A program made the position numbers and the translations under genes. Positions 1 to 11,796 of a DNA stretch of 64,000 nucleotides are shown here, piece by piece. The stretch is taken from the NCBI RefSeq assembly GCF_000499385.1, contig NW_013654910.1, positions 2,714 to 66,713 on the forward strand. Direction: 5' to 3'. The notes under the pieces were generated by a model that saw nothing but the letters and a program-made list of their open reading frames with translations, was not told the DNA's origin and searched no databases. The first letter of the stretch is position 1, and every line of letters begins with the position of its first letter. Source of the stretch: Eimeria necatrix (Eukaryota; Apicomplexa; Conoidasida; Eucoccidiorida; Eimeriidae).

Positions 1-128
1 CCCCCCCCCCGCCAGTGGCTCGGAGGCTCCCATTTCCGGCGTGAGGGGCCCCCCAGAAGTGGCAGAAGCAATTGCCTCACCGGCCGCATGTGGGGGGGAA
101 AACAGTATGCCTCCATGTGCAGATGGTG

Positions 129-159
<31 letters not shown>

Positions 160-2595
160 TTGCTGCTGCTGTTGCTGCTGCTGTTGCTGCTCTTGCTGCT
201 GCTGCTGTAGATGCTGCTGCTGCTGTTGCTGCAAAAGCCCAACGAGCGGCTCTTGCTGGCCTTGGACTGCCTGTGTGATGGCGGGAGGCAGATGATATGG
301 CTGCTGCAGCGGGGCTGTCTCCTGAAAGGCCGGCTGCACAGGGAGTGGTTGCTGCTGCTGTTGTGGGAGTGGCTGATGTTGTTGCTGCTGCTGTTGTGGG
401 AGTGGCTGATGTTGTTGCTGCTGCTGATCCTGCAGCACGCGGGCTTGCTGCTGCTGTATCGGGAGCGTCTGCTGGTGCTGCAGCGCTTGAGCTGGTTGCT
501 GCTGCAGTGGCAGTGGCTGTGTTTGCTGTTGCAGTGGAAGCATTTGCTGGTGCTGCTGCTGTGGGTGCGTCTGCTGCTGCTGCAGTGTGAGTGGATGCTG
601 CTGCATGGGAGCTGTCTGCTGATGCTGCAGTGGAAATGCTTGCTGTTCCTGTAGAGGCAGAGTCTGCTGCTCGTGCTGCATCTGGAGTGTCTGGTGTCTT
701 TGCAATGGAAGTGGCTGTTGTTGCTGCGGTTGGTGTGTTTGTTGCTGCTGCAGTTGGTGTGTTTGTTGCTGCTGCAGTGGAGGACGTTGCTGTTCTTCCT
801 CCAGTGGCGGTGGATGCTGCCCCTGCTCCAGCGGAAACGTTTGTTGTTGCTGCTGGGGGAGGGGCTGTTGCTGCTGCAGCGGGAGTGAAGCTTGATGCTG
901 CAGTGGAAGCAAATTCTGCTGCTGCCCTGGTACGGGCTGCTGCTGGAGTGGTAGCTGCTGCTGCCACTGCAATGGCACTGTCTGCTGTTCTTGCTGCTGC
1001 GGAAGAACCTGCTGTCGCTGCTGTGGGAATGTTTGCTGGTCCTGCGGCACTGAGACTGGTTGCTGTTGTCCCTGTACTGGGGGCACCAGCGGATGTTGTT
1101 GCGGAAGTTGCTGCTGCTGCAGTGAAGCAGCCTGTTGCTCCTGCTGCAGCGCAGCTGTCTGTTGCTGCTGAAGTGGAAGCGTCTGCTGCTGCTGCAGCGG
1201 TGCAGCGTGCAGCTGGTGCACATCACTCGTTTGCTGCAGTGGACTGGCCAGAATAGGCTGCTGCACAGAAACTGGCTGCTCCTCCTGCTGCACTGCCAGC
1301 GGGTGCTGCTGCTGGCCTGGCTGCTGGTGTGGCTGCGCCTGCTGCTGCAGGGGCTGCTGAAGCTGCGCTGGCTGCAGAGGCTGCTGGTTCTGCTGCTCCT
1401 GCAGTGGAGAAAGTGTCTGCTGCTCTGCGTCACGTCGTTGCTGCGGAAGCTGCTGCTGCTGCTGCTGTCCCTGCTGCTGCTTTTCCTCCTGCTGCAGTTC
1501 CTGCTGTTGAATCTGCTGCCCCGGGGCGTTGTTCGTAGCTCTTGCTCTCCACTCTCTCATCTCTGAGGCGACGCTCCTGCCCGTAGGCCTCTCGGCGGAG
1601 CTGCTGCTGCTGCTGCTGCTTCTATTGTTGTTAATAATGCGGCTGCTGGCTGGCGATAGCGGGTAGTCTATGCTTGGGAAATTGCTGCTGCTGCCGCTCA
1701 TGCTGCGGCAGCCAAGGCCTGGCGCGTAGGAGGCGCGGCGGAAAGGAGTAGGCTCTGACGTAAAGGTTCCTGGAGCTGCTTCTGCAGGGCTTTGGGACAT
1801 TTGCTGCTGCTGCAGTCGCATGCGGGCATCCTGGTGCTGCAGCAGCAGCAGCTGCTGCTGCTGCAGGTGCTGCCGTCGCTGCTGCTCCTGCTCTTGCCGA
1901 TCCCGCAGGGCTGAGCGCACGTTGCGTTGCTGCTGCAGTGGTGCCACCAATGGAGCCAGCTGCTGCAGCGGGAGATGTTCCTGCAGCGGAATTTGATGCG
2001 GCTGCAGTGGAACCTGCTGCGGCTGCTGCAGCTGAGGCTGCGAGTGCTGTGGCTGCAAGCTCGTGGCCGGCTGCAGCAGTAACTGCTGCTGCAGATGAAG
2101 GCCTCGTTCTGTGGGATTCACCACGACATGCATGCCCTGTACTGGAGCACTCTGCAAAACTTGCTGTTGAAGCTGCTGCTGTAGCTGCCGTTGTTGTAAC
2201 TGCTGTTGATGCTGCAGCAGGAGCTGATGTTGCTGCTGCTGCCGCTGCTGCGCCTCTGCCCACTGCAGCGGCTCCGTGGAATGCTGTAACACCTCCTGAA
2301 GAGAAGACAAATGCTGTGGCAGCTGTTGCTGCTGCTGCTGCAACACTTGCTGCTGCTGCAGCGCTTGCTGCTGCTGTAGAGCATGCAGCTGCGGCAGTGG
2401 ATCATCTGTGGGGGACAGGGTTGCGGCAGGGACACTGGCAACAGTATGATGCGGCGGTGGCTGCTGTTGCATTCGATCTGGATGCTGCTGCAGCAACGCT
2501 GCCGCTGCGATCTGCTGCTGCTGCTGCTGCACTCCACCGTCATGTATCCCGGGCTGCTGCTGTCCTGGCAGCCCTGTGTTTATTTCTTGACTCAT
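1..2595 (-). CDS. Gln-rich low-complexity protein, 3' end beyond window
   Basis: An uninterrupted minus-strand frame runs from an ATG at 2595-2593 to the window edge, 865 codons without a stop. The ATG has A at -3, and an in-frame TAA lies upstream at 2635-2637. The protein begins MSQEINTGLPGQQQPG and is dominated by poly-Gln. Imperfect QPLPLQ- and QTLPLQ-like units, rich in Pro, Leu and His, recur through about residues 350-850. Short ordinary-complexity islands lie near residues 270-330, for example MSQSPAEAAPGTFTSEPTPF. No known domain was recognised. All other frames here are Ala, Ser, Leu or Cys shadows of the same CAG tracts. Sense-strand CAG is the orientation used in exons elsewhere in this window, which supports coding. 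Introns cannot be excluded. Whether this is a nuclear or regulatory Gln-rich protein is only a guess. Confidence 0.65.
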
Positions 2596-4564
2596 CTTGT
2601 GGGGGTCAGCTTTTACAGTTCTTGCTGCAACTTTTTATGTTGTCACTGCTGCCACAAGCGGCGCTGCTGATCTTGCAGCTTAACAGCAGCAGCAGCAGCG
2701 GCTGCATTTGTGGCTGGGGGTCCAATGAGCTCTGATTGCAGCGGCGGAAGTAGAACAGCAGGAGAAAGCGCAGCAACAACAGCCGCTGCTGCTGCTGACG
2801 CTGCGCCTTAAACGTCTGTGTGTGACAAGAGAGGGCCTGAGGTGGACAAGCAACAGAAAAGGCTTGGCAGCAGGAGCTGCAGCGGTGCTGCAGCAGCTGC
2901 AGCAGCTGGGGCTGCTGCAGCTCGTGCTAGATCTGAATTCCGCCCTCTAGTGACTCTTACAGATTATGTACCTGCAGAAGAAGAAGAGAACAGGCAATGT
3001 GTGCGGCCCTAGAGCGAGACTAGCTGTGACGGCTGTAGCACCTGCAGCAGTTGCAGTTGTGACAGCAGCAGCCGCAGCAGCTGCAGCCAGCTGCTTCTGT
3101 TTTCCCTTTTAGGTGGTAAAGACAGATAGGAAAATAACACACAAAGAATACGGACAGGGTGCCGCAACAGTCCACGATGGACACCAAAGTGACCTCGGGG
3201 GCCCCTCCCGCCTCTTCCTGATGCTGCTGCGGCGGCGGCGGCTCCAGACGCAGGTGTGTGGTTGCGGCTTCTTCGATAGGCAGCTAGAGAACAAATCTAG
3301 TTTGAAATGTAAACCAAAACAACACACAGTGAAGCACCAACAGAAGCAGTACAAGGAGGGCTCAGAGCCACGCAACACAGAGCATGCAGGGGCCTTGCGG
3401 GCTCGCGCTGCTGCGGGGTTTTCGGGAAGTTTAGGCTCTGAATTTAAAGCTTTGGAACTCAAATAAAGTGCAAGTTTACATGTCATTATAAGTTTCCTCT
3501 GCTACACTGCAGAAGAGACACGCGAACCTCTGTGGTTCGACCGGAGCACCGGCTGCAGCACCACCGGCACAGCAGCGGACCTCTCTGCGCTGCACACTGA
3601 ATGCTGTTCTTCTCTTGAAGTAATAACAAATTTTTTGTTCGTGATTTTGTTGTTTATGCATTCGACATTCATGGGGGTCCCCGGGCAGCCCATGGTAAGC
3701 TTACCAAGACCCTGGTAGCGCTTGTTAGCTGCAGAGCATGTCCCATGGATTTATTTCCGGTCAACGCTTTCCGCTTCGAAACCCACACAATTGTGGCTAC
3801 TTCTAAAAAGCAATGCGTGTTACTAAGGGAAGTGAAAGTGCCGAATCTGGTAAGGAGGCATTTACGCTGTACACGGGCCTCCAGATGCGCAGTAGCAGTA
3901 GACGGTGGCATAAATGCGTGGGCAACTGGGCGTGAATTCTCGCGTTTGTTTGTAATACACTTATATAAGTAAATTTATACCCTTCGGCGCGCACGGAGGT
4001 CCTTCTGTGTTCGATCAGCTCCGCCTGCATCTGCTGCAAAATGTGCATGTGTATTCAATGGTACGGACAAGAGTATATTAAATTTTCGTATGCACACTAC
4101 TCGTTTGCGTTGTTGCATCCCTTACTACAAACATTTTGGTGGCAAGTGCACGTAGAGGAATAATCCTTTTAACGCATATTCTTTGCAAAAATCAGTCAAG
4201 ACAACCTTCGTTTAAGGCATATGGTCCGGCAACCCGAAACCAAACCATACAGCCAAAAGCCCCACGCTGAGTTGTTCATGCACCACAGCACCACCAGCTC
4301 CACCAGGAGGGGCCCCCCTGTCCAGCCAAACCTACTAAGAGAGGCCCCTGGCTTTTCAGCAGCCCCGACGTATCATCAACATAAGCTGCTGCTGCTGCGG
4401 CTGACAAAGAACAAGCAGTGGCAGCAATCGCTGCTGCTGCAGCACTCTGTCCCAGCGCCTGCTGCAGCTGAGCCGTGGATGGCCCGGAGATGAAAAACCT
4501 TCGCCGTTACGCTGCGGCCCAACAGCAGCGCCAGCAGTAGCTGCTGCTGCTGCTGCTGCTTCGG
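2596..4564. other. Intergenic, between Gln-rich gene start and IWS1 stop
   Basis: The interval lies 5' of the Gln-rich gene and 3' of IWS1. It holds scattered CAG/GCA runs (about 2680-2800, 2875-2930, 3040-3095 and 4385-4445) and AT-richer stretches (3600-3660, 4060-4140). Open frames exist on both strands (3113-3466 plus, 3109-3486 minus), but neither shows a domain or codon pattern I trust. Upstream exons or the 5' UTR of the Gln-rich gene could lie here. Confidence 0.6.
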
Positions 4565-7355
4565 TTAGAGTCCGCGGCCTTCTATAGAAACTTTCGTTGC
4601 TTTTGTGGGCCGACGCGGCACCCGAGATCCAATACGAAGAGCCTTGTTTAGCTGTACCAACGCAGCAGCAAGAGCAGCAGCAGCAAATGTTAAAGCTGCT
4701 GCAGCAAAAATACTAACAGCAGCAGCAACCGTGACGATAGCGGAGCGGCGCAACTTCCTCCACTAGCAAGACAAAAGTGCCCCGTGGCAAGCAGCAGCAG
4801 CAGCAGCTGCTGCTACCGCTGCCGCTGATGCTCAGAGCTCTGTGCTCACCTGGGACGCTTGCTGCTGTTTGCCTTCTGCTTCGTCCAAATCTACTTGGGA
4901 CCTCGGTTGTATCTGCAGAACGAAAGTTTATTCAAATACAGAATTAAATAAGCAATAACGCAAAACACCAAGGGGGTTAGGGGTCTAAAGAATAAGTTAA
5001 TATTTATGCCATATTGTCCTAACAAAAGACCTCTTGGAGGACTAGATGTGGCTTTTAAATAAGGGCAGAGTTCATCTGCTTCCAAACGGCCCCACATCCA
5101 ACAACGAAGCCGCCGCACCAACAGCAGCGGCCGCACCAACAGCAGCAGAAGCGACAGCAGCAACAGCAACGAAAGTAATGTCAACGGCGCCAGTGCAGCA
5201 GCAGCAGCAGCAGCAGCAAAAGCAGCCTACTAGGAAGTTGTGGCCTCTATTAACAGGGATCCGGGCAGTTCGCCGCCTCTTCTCTGCCTGTTGTTCTGCT
5301 GCTTTCTCGGCTGCAAAAAAAAGAAACAAACAGAAAAGGACTTTATTGGAACTCTGTGGCCCTTCAGAGGCGCAGCGATATGGAACAACGGCGCAGCTGT
5401 ACATACACTCGAAAATATCATTTGTACACATAGAAGTCCGCATAAGGCTGATTATAAAATTAACACAGTGTTGTGTTGTGCATGCATCCATGTTGCACAT
5501 ACACCACGAATAAACATAAATAACACAAACAAAAGAACATAAAGTTGCGCGTACACCCCAAAAGCTGCACGCACCCTCTGCCTTCTCTCGGAGCTGCTTG
5601 GCTGCCTGGGCGGCCTGAAACAGGAACAGGCAAGCTGAAGCGTACAAATGCAATTTCTGCATGTTTAGTTTGTCTATGCTGATTAGAAGTTCGGAAAACA
5701 ATACAACTCTATGCATGCCAGCATCGAAGGCGCCAGAGGCAGCAGCGCATACAATCTAACAGAAAAACCTTCAGATAGAACACCAATAGCACCAACAGTT
5801 GCTGCAGTTTCGGCTGTAGCAGCAGCTCCGGCTTTCAGCTTCTGCTGCAGCAGCAGTTAACTCACCTTAACCAGCTTCTGCTGAAGGTCAGAATCGTTCG
5901 CCTCGAAAGCTCTTTCCCTCTCTGAGATGAGTTGCCGGTGACTGAGTAGCAGCAGCAGCAGCAGCAGCAAGAGCTGCAGCAATGGCTTAATTTAGGCCGT
6001 AGAGGCCATCAAAAGGAGCATAATGTGCCAAGTGGTAGCCCCATGCATATCAAGAGCCACAAGAGCAGCAGCAACAGCAGCAACTAAGATGCAGCTGCTG
6101 GAAGCTCGTTTGCGGCAGCAACCGCAGCAGCAGCAAAACTGTTTACCTTGAACCCAGGCCCAGCACTGGACGCATCCACTTTTGAATAAGCCCCCTTATA
6201 AGCTGGCGATTGCTTTCCGTCTCGTCTAGCGCAAAACAAATAAAAAGGCCAAACCCTAAACCCTAAACCCTTAACCCTAAGCCCTCAACCCTCGAAGTAG
6301 AGGCGCAGACGCTGAGGCAAACAGGCCAGCGCGGCGCCCTGACCCTTAACCGAAAGCCTTTAACACGATGCCCCTGGCCTGAAACCCTAAACCCTAGAAC
6401 CCCGCTCTGCGTATTGCATTCAAGCTGCGCGGGCGGAGGAGCCCCCCAGTAAATCCATTTATCGGGTTTGTGGGTCCCTGGCAGTCAACTTCAGATTCTA
6501 GGGTTTAGGGTTTAGGGTTTAGGGTTTACCATCGTGCTGCCAGAGAAGCACCAAGACCTTGCCCAAGTCGTTGTTGGCCAAGTCCTGTGCAGTGATTGGC
6601 ATTTGCCCCAAGACCTCCAGCAGCCTCCGTCTCAGCGAAAAATTGGGCAAACTGTCATCTTTAAAGGGGGCAAGCCAGCCAGCAATGACCTGCAAAAATG
6701 TAAAAAAAGCACTTATTTGCTTCTCCAATGATTTATTTGTTTGTCTGTTGCCACCACAAGGTGCGCGTTAAAGCAATACTAAACAGCATGCATGCACCCC
6801 CGGCAGCAGCAATGACAACAACCCCACCCTCACCTGGCAGCAGCCTTCGGAAACGAACCAGTGACGCCATTTTGGCTGCGGCCACAACAGCAGCGCAACA
6901 GCAGCAGCAGCAACGGCAGCATCAGCAATGCAGCAGTAATACTATAAAAGGGCCTTTTACAAAACACGACAGATGAGCACATCGTCAAGTGGATATACAC
7001 CTCACGCTTCCAGACAGGCAAGTAACAGGAAGACTTTCCGACTCATATTCAGCGTAAGTACACCTCAGCATCAGTCCATAGAGCACCAGCAGCAGCAGCG
7101 CAGCAGCAGCAGCAGCAGCAGCAAGCCCATATCGTGGGCGCGCATGCAAGCATGTATGCAGCCAGATAGGGTGCTAGGACTCCCCAAGTGGCCCTAAATC
7201 GGGGCTGCTCACAGAAACTCTTGTGAAAAAAGCCCCATAACAACAACCCCACCACTCAGGGGTTCGAGCTTACCTTGACGAGCTCTGTACAGACAGTGTC
7301 CAGCATTTGGAGCTTTGCAGTGGCTGGCTCCCCTGCCTCCAGGCTCCTTTCGTCT

Positions 7356-7389
<34 letters not shown>

Positions 7390-9013
7390 AAAAAGAGCAT
7401 AGTAGCGAGCAGCCATTTCAAAGAGAAAACAGTGTGCTCACAGGCTCCAAATAGTGCTAAACCCTAAACCCCAAACCCCAAACCTCCTCAAGGCTGCAAA
7501 GCAGCAACCCAAAAAATCAAAAGAGAGAGGCAGGTGGCAAAAAGCAAACAAAGGCAATTCAAGAGAAGCAAAGGTAAGCAGGAAGTGCCAAAAGGAGCTA
7601 AAAGAAGAAACAAAGAGAAGAAAAGTGAAAAAAAGGAAGAAAGAAAAAAGCAAAAGGCGCAGCAAAACTGGCCCCGAGGGCCTCAAAAGAAGCAAAAAAG
7701 GCGGAAAAGAAAAAAAGAAAACAAAGAAAAAACCCCAAGGCGCACCCTGCTGCGAAGCTTCGGACATTTTTTGAAGCATTTGATTGCAAAATAACTGCAA
7801 GTCGGAGTCCAAGGGTTTGGGTCTTCTCTTGCGTCTTTGTCTCAGTCGATTTAAAGCACTTTCGAAACTCGTGGGATCTGCAGAAGGCGCCGGGTCCGTC
7901 CAGTCCGCCTCCCGCTGCATGCAAACAAAACGCATGCAGCAGCAAAAGCCCCAAGTCCAATGCCAAAGCCCCAAGGATCCTCAGTCTTGAACTCGCCACC
8001 TTTGTCCTAAGCCTAAAACCCTAAACCCTAAACCCTAAACACTCCCAACTCCCTGGACCCAGGCCCCAAGAATCCTCAGCCTCGAATTCGCCACCTTTGT
8101 CCTAAACCCTAAACCCTAAACCCTAAACCCTAAACCCTGCACTGTGTGCCCAACGCCCCAGACCGAGGCCCTAAGGATCTTCAGTCTTGAGATCGCCGCC
8201 TTTGTCCTAAACCCTAAACCCTAAACCCCAAACCCTCTACTGTGCCCAGGACCCTACACCCAAGACCCGAGGACCCTGAGCCTTCAGCTCGCCAGCTGTG
8301 TCCTAGAGCGTAAACCCTAAACCCTAGACCGTTCACTCCACGCGCTAAACCCTAAACCCTAAACCCTCAGTCGAGAAACAGGGGGCAGGCGCTACTGCTG
8401 TGCTCCGGCCAAACTGTCTGCAATTGTGAATGGAACATTTTTAAAACTGAACTGATCTGCACTGGCGAGGGGGAAGTAGCTGGGGCTGCGGTGTATGTAC
8501 ACCCGAACTGCTCACGTCGCTGTCGATGCCGCCCTCCACCGGCACAATGTCATCAGGGTCTTCATGAATTGCTGCTTCTGGATCTCTTTCAATAAATCCA
8601 TCCAAGTTGTCGGGGTCTGCGTCAGTTGCTGCTGCTGCTTTGCGCTGCTCCCTGTGTTTGTGCTTGTGCTTGTGCTTGTGTTTGTGCTTGTGCTTCCGCT
8701 CTCCCTTTTCCTTCTTGGCTTTCTTTTCCCGGCGAGCAGCAGCTGCTTCCGGGCTGCTGCTGCTGTGCTGCTGCGTCTCATCCGCAGCAGGGTACTCCTG
8801 CTGCTGCAGCTCCTGCCGCTGCAGCTCCTCCTGCGCAGCCTGCAGCCGCAGGCTCTCGGCCTGCAGCAGCTGCTGCTCCCCCGCTAGTCTCGCAGCCTCA
8901 TCCAGAAACTCCTCCGGCAGCTGCTGCTGCTGATCCAGCTGCTGCGTCTGCGGCTCGTCAAGCAGCTCGTCTTCAACCCCAAACAGCCCTCCAGCCGCCT
9001 CCGCGTCCGCCAT
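4565..9013 (-). CDS. IWS1: IWS1/SPN1 transcription elongation factor (11 exons, 449 aa)
   Basis: Exons in gene order: 8516-9013, 7746-7914, 7274-7353, 6834-6875, 6530-6689, 6147-6225, 5866-5917, 5575-5614, 5231-5310, 4850-4912, 4565-4651. Every junction is GT-AG and in phase. IWS1/Spn1 binds Spt6 and RNA polymerase II during elongation. The N-terminal 166 residues are Gln/Glu-rich with a (KH)n run and an acidic DPDNLDGF segment. The TFIIS-N/LW-like core spans about residues 180-345 and includes GWLAPFKDDSLPN, the LLEVLGQMP helix and LIQKWMRPVLGL, matching the family's WL-P-P-D-SLP and LI-W-RP signatures. The C-terminus, ATKVSIEGRGL, resembles the conserved IWS1 tail. Length is close to yeast Spn1. 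Exons of 40 and 42 nt are unusually short. The acceptors of exons 6 (ctag) and 7 (gagag) are the least certain. Confidence 0.9.
6251..6529. repeat. Telomere-like repeats at both ends of IWS1 intron 5
   Basis: AAACCCT copies lie at 6251-6292 and 6382-6397, and TTTAGGG copies at 6498-6529. The latter run directly into the 5' splice site, so on the gene strand exon 5 ends at 6530 and the intron begins GTAAACCCTAAACCC. The two outer arrays are inverted relative to each other and lie near opposite ends of the intron (6226-6529). Confidence 0.9.
7985..8375. repeat. Higher-order repeat with telomere-like blocks in IWS1 intron 1
   Basis: Four degenerate units of roughly 100-115 bp each contain a TCCTCAG-TTGA-CTCGCCACCTTTGTCC-like segment followed by AAACCCT copies. 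Telomere-like blocks lie at about 8015-8040, 8099-8138, 8206-8240, 8310-8328 and 8345-8369. The array fills much of the intron between IWS1 exon 1 (ending 8516) and exon 2 (starting 7914). Confidence 0.8.
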
Positions 9014-9946
9014 CGATGCTGCTGCTGCTGCTGTGTTTGCTGCAGTGGCGGCAGTCTGGGAGGAGAGGCACCTGCAGCGGCGCCAGCTCCTGCTGCAGCT
9101 GCGGTGGTGGCTTCTTTGGCCGAGGGCGCTGCTGCTTCTTGCTGCTGCTGCTGCCGCTGCGCCCGTGTTGGTTAGAGGCCGCCGCCCCTTGAGTCCTTTC
9201 TGTTTACCCTTTACATTAAATAATTAAGAATAATTAAACCAAAGCTAAAACTGTAGGCGAAAAAGCTAGATTGCTGAACCCACAGGCAGCCCTGGCCGTG
9301 TTGGTTGCGCATGCAGGATCGACCCGGCTTCCTTCGCTGCGCGTTCGGGGGAAATCAGAAGTTAACTCCAAATAATATAAAGCGCTGAAAAGTAAATGCA
9401 AATACTTTAAAGTATCTTCAATTAGATATGCAATAGACCATTGGGGGCTATCGAGCCGCGCAGCAGCGGCGCCAAACCTCTCCTCGGGGCCCCCTCGGCT
9501 TTGGTGCCACCTATGGCTCTGATCTTCGCCTAGAAGTGTCTGAAAACTACCAAAAGGTGAAGTCAGCAGGTTTGAAAGCTTTTCTTTATTTGTTTCTGTT
9601 CAAGAAGGATTAAGGTTTGGGCTGCGCACGGCCGCCGTGCACATAGCCACGCCCCTCCACCGCCCCCCGCCCACCACGCTCCCGCTGCCTCTTTCTGTGC
9701 ATGCGCTGCTCTGTTCTGTCTCTTCCTGTCTTTGCTCATTACTCTCTTGGAGGACTCCTGAGCGCCTCACTTCTAGTCCCGTGTGCTGCGGCGGTGGTGC
9801 TCGCAGCAGCAGCAGCAGCAGCAGCGGCAGCAGCAGCGGCGGTGCTGCTTGCATTTCAGCCCGCAACAAACGAAAGTGCTGCAACGCAAGCATTTTCTCT
9901 ATCTGAGCTTATATGTGTGAAGACGCGGACGCTCAGACACGCCACT

Positions 9947-9977
<31 letters not shown>

Positions 9978-10138
9978 GGAAGGGCAAAAGCAGCAGCAGC
10001 AAAGGAAAAGAGCTGTTTGCCCCCCGTAGTGCTGGCTGCGTTTGCCTTTCTGAGCGCCTTTTGCCGTCGGTTTGCCCAGGAGCCTGTTTGGGCTGCATGC
10101 ATTTTCCAAACCCTAAACCCTAAACCCTAAACCCTACA
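9014..10138. promoter_or_regulatory. Divergent intergenic region between IWS1 and WS/DGAT genes
   Basis: The two genes are transcribed away from each other, so this 1.1 kb must hold both promoters and 5' UTRs. It contains an AT-rich patch (9215-9250, 9380-9430), CAG runs at 9805-9840 and 9948-9975, and a telomere-like block at 10108-10137 that abuts the WS/DGAT start codon. No specific promoter element is claimed. Confidence 0.45.
10108..10137 (+). repeat. Telomere-like repeat abutting the WS/DGAT start codon
   Basis: Four AAACCCT copies end 2-3 bases before the ATG at 10139, in the CCCTAAA orientation relative to the gene. Confidence 0.9.
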
Positions 10139-10598
10139 ATGGGGAAGAGAAGGGGAGCGGCGATTGGGGCGGGTGCCCTGGGCACCATGACGGCTGTGGC
10201 CGCGCTGGTGCAGCAGTCTTTGCTGCTGCTGCTGCTGTGCGTTGGTGGGGTTGTTGTTTATGGCATTTGGTTTTGGCTAAGAGTGTTTCGCTGCAGCAGC
10301 GCTGCATCGGCCCTGCAGCAGCAGCAGCAGCAGCAGCGGCGGGCTTTGCGCAGCAGCAGCAGCAGAAGCAAGAGCAAGCGCCCACCAAAGTCCGACGACG
10401 TCTCCCCGAGAGGTGCAGCAGCCGGCGCTGCTCCTGCTGCTGCTGCTGCTGCTGCAGCAAGCACTACAGCAGCGGACGAGGACGAGTGTCCTGCTGCTGC
10501 TGCGGAGGCGCCCCGCCGGCGGCCGCGAAGCAGCCGCAGCGGCAGCAGCAGCAAAAGCTTCTCAACAGCCGACAGCGAGGGCTCGGAGGGCTCGCGAG

Positions 10599-10630
<32 letters not shown>

Positions 10631-11561
10631 GCGGAGGGCTACCGGTGGCTGGAGGGCGACGCAGAAGGCGCCTACGACTCCGCAGACGAAGCAGACTCCG
10701 AAGCAGAACAAGACAGTTTGCTGCCAGCAGCAGCGCAGCGGCAGCGCCTCCCCAGACGCATGAGCTTCTCTTCTTTCAATCTTGCTGCTGGCTGTTTCCC
10801 CGCAGAAGCCGAAGTGCAGCACCACATTGTTTCCGCGTGTATGTACACCCCGACGCTGCCAGACACCCAAAGCCTTCTTCGCCTCCTCGACAGGCTTGCC
10901 GGCTTCCACAGATTCAGGCAAGGCTGCCCCTGCTGCTGCTGCTGCTGCTGCTGCTTCTGGCGCTGCTGCTGCTGCTGCTGCTGCTGTTGGTTTCGCAGTT
11001 GCTGCGTCGCCCGTTCGGGTGTATGTCCAGCAGAGCTCAGGGTTATGCTGGAGCTGGAGTTGCGTTGCGAGTGCATCAGATACTTCTGTTGCAGACTGTT
11101 TTCTGATATCCTTTTATTATTTATTTTTAATTTCTTTTTATTGTTTATTTTAATTTCTTTTTACTATTTATTGTTGTTTTCTTCTGAGTTCAGCAGCGTG
11201 CCCATCTTGAACGCGCTCTACCCCCGGTGGCAGCAGGTGTCTGTACAGCCCGCGGCCCACCTGCGGCGGCTGCTGCTGCGCGACAGCAAAGAGCTGCACT
11301 TGTGTATAGAGTGGGTGATGAGTCAGCCGTGCGACAGCAGCAGGCCTCGCTGGCAGCTGTGGCTGCTGCGCAACGCCGCAGCGCAGCAGCAGCAGCAGCA
11401 GCAGCAGCAGGGGGAGGAGGTGTGGGACTCGAGGCAGCACAGGACTGAGGAAGAGCGGCGAGGAGTAGATCTGAGGGATGGGCTCAAAGAGCTGCCGAGA
11501 CACTGCATCATTCTGCGCGCCGATCACTGCATTGGGGATGGGGTCTCCCTCATTGAAGTTA

Positions 11562-11592
<31 letters not shown>

Positions 11593-11765
11593 AAGTTGCT
11601 CCTGCTCACTGCGCAGCTGCCGCTGCCGTTGGTGCTTATTGCTGCTGCTGCGTGGTCCTCTTGCTGCAGTGTTGCTGCAGCGAGCTGGTGTTGCCAATAA
11701 GGTGTCGTGCGCGTCTTGCGCAGCGTATTTGCTGCAGCTGCAGCTGGGCCCCTGGTTTATTACTG

Positions 11766-11796
<31 letters not shown>

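Noticed and set aside
77..967. Ala/Thr-rich minus-strand open frame, plus Leu-rich plus-strand frames to 1566
   Set aside because: They are alternative frames of the CAG tracts. The Gln frame is open far longer, starts with a good ATG, and contains non-repeat islands.
3113..3466. 117-codon plus-strand open frame with a minus-strand partner
   Set aside because: No domain, no support from splice structure, and both strands are equally open. Left as intergenic.
7454..7794. Lys-rich plus-strand open frames
   Set aside because: They are antisense to IWS1 exon 2 and an A-rich stretch of its intron. The composition is low complexity.
8607..9192. Leu/Cys-rich plus-strand frames
   Set aside because: They are antisense to IWS1 exon 1, which has the recognisable start and joins in phase to the IWS1 core.
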